From Pseudomonas trivialis (lineage in GTDB: Bacteria; Pseudomonadota; Gammaproteobacteria; Pseudomonadales; Pseudomonadaceae): a stretch of DNA of 64,000 bases. The stretch's first letter is position 1; every line of letters starts with the position of its first letter. A program made the position numbers and the translations under genes. This document shows, piece after piece, positions 62,298-64,000 of this stretch. The stretch lies in assembly GCF_001439805.1 (NCBI RefSeq), contig NZ_JYLK01000017.1, positions 62,001 through 126,000 of the forward strand. Direction: 5' to 3'. The notes under the pieces are model-generated. The model searched no databases and was not told where the DNA came from. It was given only the letters and a program-made list of their open reading frames with translations.

Positions 62298-64000
62298 TGG
62301 AAATCTCCAGTTGAGTGGGAAGTTTGCACATCAAGGTGCTGTCGGACGCATCGAACATCCCTGACGTTTGCAGTTGTTCAATATTGTCCTGTTTAACCAG
62401 CAGCACGTTCTGGTCGATAAAGTTGGCGATCAAGTTGCCGTCCTGGTCATAAAACACCGTGCGGGAACTGAGCGCTTCAGGCTTGTTTGTCCAGCGCATC
62501 AACACGTTCTTGTTAGTGGTGGGCTCGAAATCAAAATAGGAAACCGCGCCACGGTCGCTGATAAAGTCCACCTGGTTGTTTTGGAAGTACACGCCATCGT
62601 CCAACCCCTTGGGATTGACGTTGACAAAGTCAGGCTTGTTATCGGAGATATCGGCCAGCACCACTTTGCCGTTATAGTTTGTTCTGGCCGAGCTGCGCTG
62701 GCTGCTGACCTTGACGAAACCCTTGAGGTGAGTGTCGACAATGGCATAGGTATCTTTGAGTTGATCGGGTGTAAACACCACGCCCTTGTGATTGACGGCG
62801 ATTGAACCCGAAAGGCTCAGGCCGTTTGACGTTGCGCTGCGGCTGTCGCTTTCGGACTTGGAAACCGTCAGGCCGGCATGGGTGTACGGTGTATTGAAGT
62901 CGTTGCTTATATAGTTTTCCGTGGTCTCGCTGCGATTGGCAGTGCGCTGCACATGGCCAGCGGTCACGCTGTAATCACTGTTGACCCGGGTGGTCAGGTA
63001 GTTATCCAGGCGCTGGTTATTGCTGTAAGCGTTATATTGTGACCGGTAGTCAACACGGCGGCCGCCCACTTCAAATGGAATCGACAGGCTGGCATTCAAC
63101 GTCATTTTGTCACGCCGGGTATCACCGGGGGCTTGCGGGGCATACCCGGCACTCAGGTTGAGTGAGGCTTTTTTGATGTTTGTGGAATAGCCTGCCGACC
63201 ACGTCGAATAACTGGCGCGGTTATAAAAGTTATTTCGGTTGAGCGAAAGGCTGAACGCATTATTGTCGCCCACCACAAAACTGTGCGTGATGCCCAGCGT
63301 GCTTTTTATATCGGCCTGGTAATCATAAAGAACTTGGCCGACGTAGGAGAAATTGCGGCTGATTGCCTGGTACGTAAGGTCGGTGCCGCCGTAACTCAGT
63401 GTGGCGTTAAAGTTGGCACCCAGTTTGTTGCGCTCATTCCTCGCTAACAGGCCGTACGTAGTCATCTGCAGACCGCCTTTATTGAGGGTGTTGCTGACGG
63501 AGACGCCCTGATAACGTTGTTGGGCGACAACCGCGACGGTGGGGTTCACGGCGTCGCTGTAGCGTTTTGAATAACCTGCGCCTGCGGTTACGGCGTGCGT
63601 ATCGGTGTTGGAGCGCCCGGCAAATGCATACAGCCCACTGCTTTGCGTGGTAGCGCGGCTGATGCGGGCACGGGAAATCTGGCGAGTATCGATCACCTGA
63701 CCATCGCGCTTGATCACCACCACCACGTCCGACGTGAGTGATGTCACCGGTATTGCGGCCAGGTTGTTGTGGCCGCGGTTGACATTCAAGGTGTAGACCA
63801 ACTGGTCTCGCTGGTAGAACTCGATCACCGCCGGCGCATCGCTGTCGTAGGTGAAGGCAACGCTGCCAATGCTTGAGGGCGCACCCTTGGTGTTGTAGAC
63901 CACGCCATCCACATACCCCACGCCGAAGCCGCCGTCGGGGGAGTTCAGGCGACCGGCTTTGACGCGGCCAATGTCGAAATCGCGGTCCAGATAAAACGAC
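62209..64000 (-). CDS. Outer-membrane usher, C-terminal part (TcfC-like), cut by the window edge
   Basis: The frame is open through the window end, so at least 597 C-terminal residues are seen; the start lies beyond 64000. The visible part begins SFYLDRDFDIGRVKAGRLN and continues with many alternating beta-strands with Tyr/Asn/Ser-rich turns (for example SLNLSAGYAPQAPGD and YRSQYNAYSNNQRL), then E-set-like domains ending CSRQKIPLAG. This fits the alternative (CS1/TcfC-type) usher family that exports and assembles fimbrial subunits. It is translated before the chaperone in the same operon. Codon use is less GC-rich than in the NRPS genes. Confidence 0.82.
   Translation of the reverse strand, partial: SFYLDRDFDIGRVKAGRLNSPDGGFGVGYVDGVVYNTKGAPSSIGSVAFTYDSDAPAVIEFYQRDQLVYTLNVNRGHNNLAAIPVTSLTSDVVVVIKRDGQVIDTRQISRARISRATTQSSGLYAFAGRSNTDTHAVTAGAGYSKRYSDAVNPTVAVVAQQRYQGVSVSNTLNKGGLQMTTYGLLARNERNKLGANFNATLSYGGTDLTYQAISRNFSYVGQVLYDYQADIKSTLGITHSFVVGDNNAFSLSLNRNNFYNRASYSTWSAGYSTNIKKASLNLSAGYAPQAPGDTRRDKMTLNASLSIPFEVGGRRVDYRSQYNAYSNNQRLDNYLTTRVNSDYSVTAGHVQRTANRSETTENYISNDFNTPYTHAGLTVSKSESDSRSATSNGLSLSGSIAVNHKGVVFTPDQLKDTYAIVDTHLKGFVKVSSQRSSARTNYNGKVVLADISDNKPDFVNVNPKGLDDGVYFQNNQVDFISDRGAVSYFDFEPTTNKNVLMRWTNKPEALSSRTVFYDQDGNLIANFIDQNVLLVKQDNIEQLQTSGMFDASDSTLMCKLPTQLEISNEQIIDTTFDCSRQKIPLAGLPVSHAPAG

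Overview
The window looks like a chromosome segment of a fluorescent Pseudomonas (P. fluorescens / P. corrugata group). The evidence is the high-GC coding style, REP/REPIN repeats with a RAYT transposase, RlhA- and BdlA-like proteins, and a PvdE-type exporter. These are by-eye assignments; no database search was run.

Region 1 (about 1-6500) is accessory DNA. It has lower GC and small orphan genes: a DUF4209/HEPN-like protein, two short conserved hypotheticals, a SUKH-like immunity protein, an orphan NADAR protein, a lipoprotein and a truncated DUF1203 gene. The 3' half of a tRNA-Cys at 2869-2916, followed by a terminator, looks like the attachment site of an integrative element lying to its left.

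Region 2 (6550-12365) is a pentose-type sugar operon: ATPase, permease, periplasmic binding protein, LacI repressor and FGGY kinase. A perfect LacI-type palindrome overlaps the likely -35 box. The ATPase carries an in-frame internal deletion that removes the catalytic half of its first nucleotide-binding domain.

Region 3 (12323-13335) is a RAYT gene between two REPINs that are near-identical inverted copies of each other, edged by 18-bp REP-head repeats. Region 4 (13358-19073) is ordinary chromosome: rlhA, a RidA protein, a BdlA-like soluble chemoreceptor and an SbmA/YddA-type ABC protein.

Region 5 (about 19100-61560) is the centrepiece: an apparently near-complete gene cluster for a lipopeptide siderophore. 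Eight minus-strand genes from 57753 down to 19947 overlap or nearly abut. Their order is hydroxylase, FAAL-ACP-C, hydroxylase, interface-like-A-T, a four-module NRPS ending in E, a two-module NRPS ending in a fused hydroxylase, interface-like-A-T-TE, and a PvdE-type exporter. Reading A-domain pockets by eye gives acyl-(OH)His-Dab-X-Ser-Ser-(OH)Asp-Dab-(OH)Asp. Three SyrP/TauD-type beta-hydroxylases match three condensation-superfamily domains that have lost the catalytic His motif. Divergently transcribed genes encode a TonB-dependent receptor and a diaminobutyrate aminotransferase (Dab supply); an FhuF-type ferric-siderophore reductase lies at the other end. Fur-like boxes occur at both control points. 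This matches what I remember of corrugatin/ornicorrugatin-type siderophores, so the class is probably known even if this version is not.

Region 6 (61563-64000) is the 3' end of a chaperone-usher fimbrial operon (usher cut by the window edge, then chaperone).
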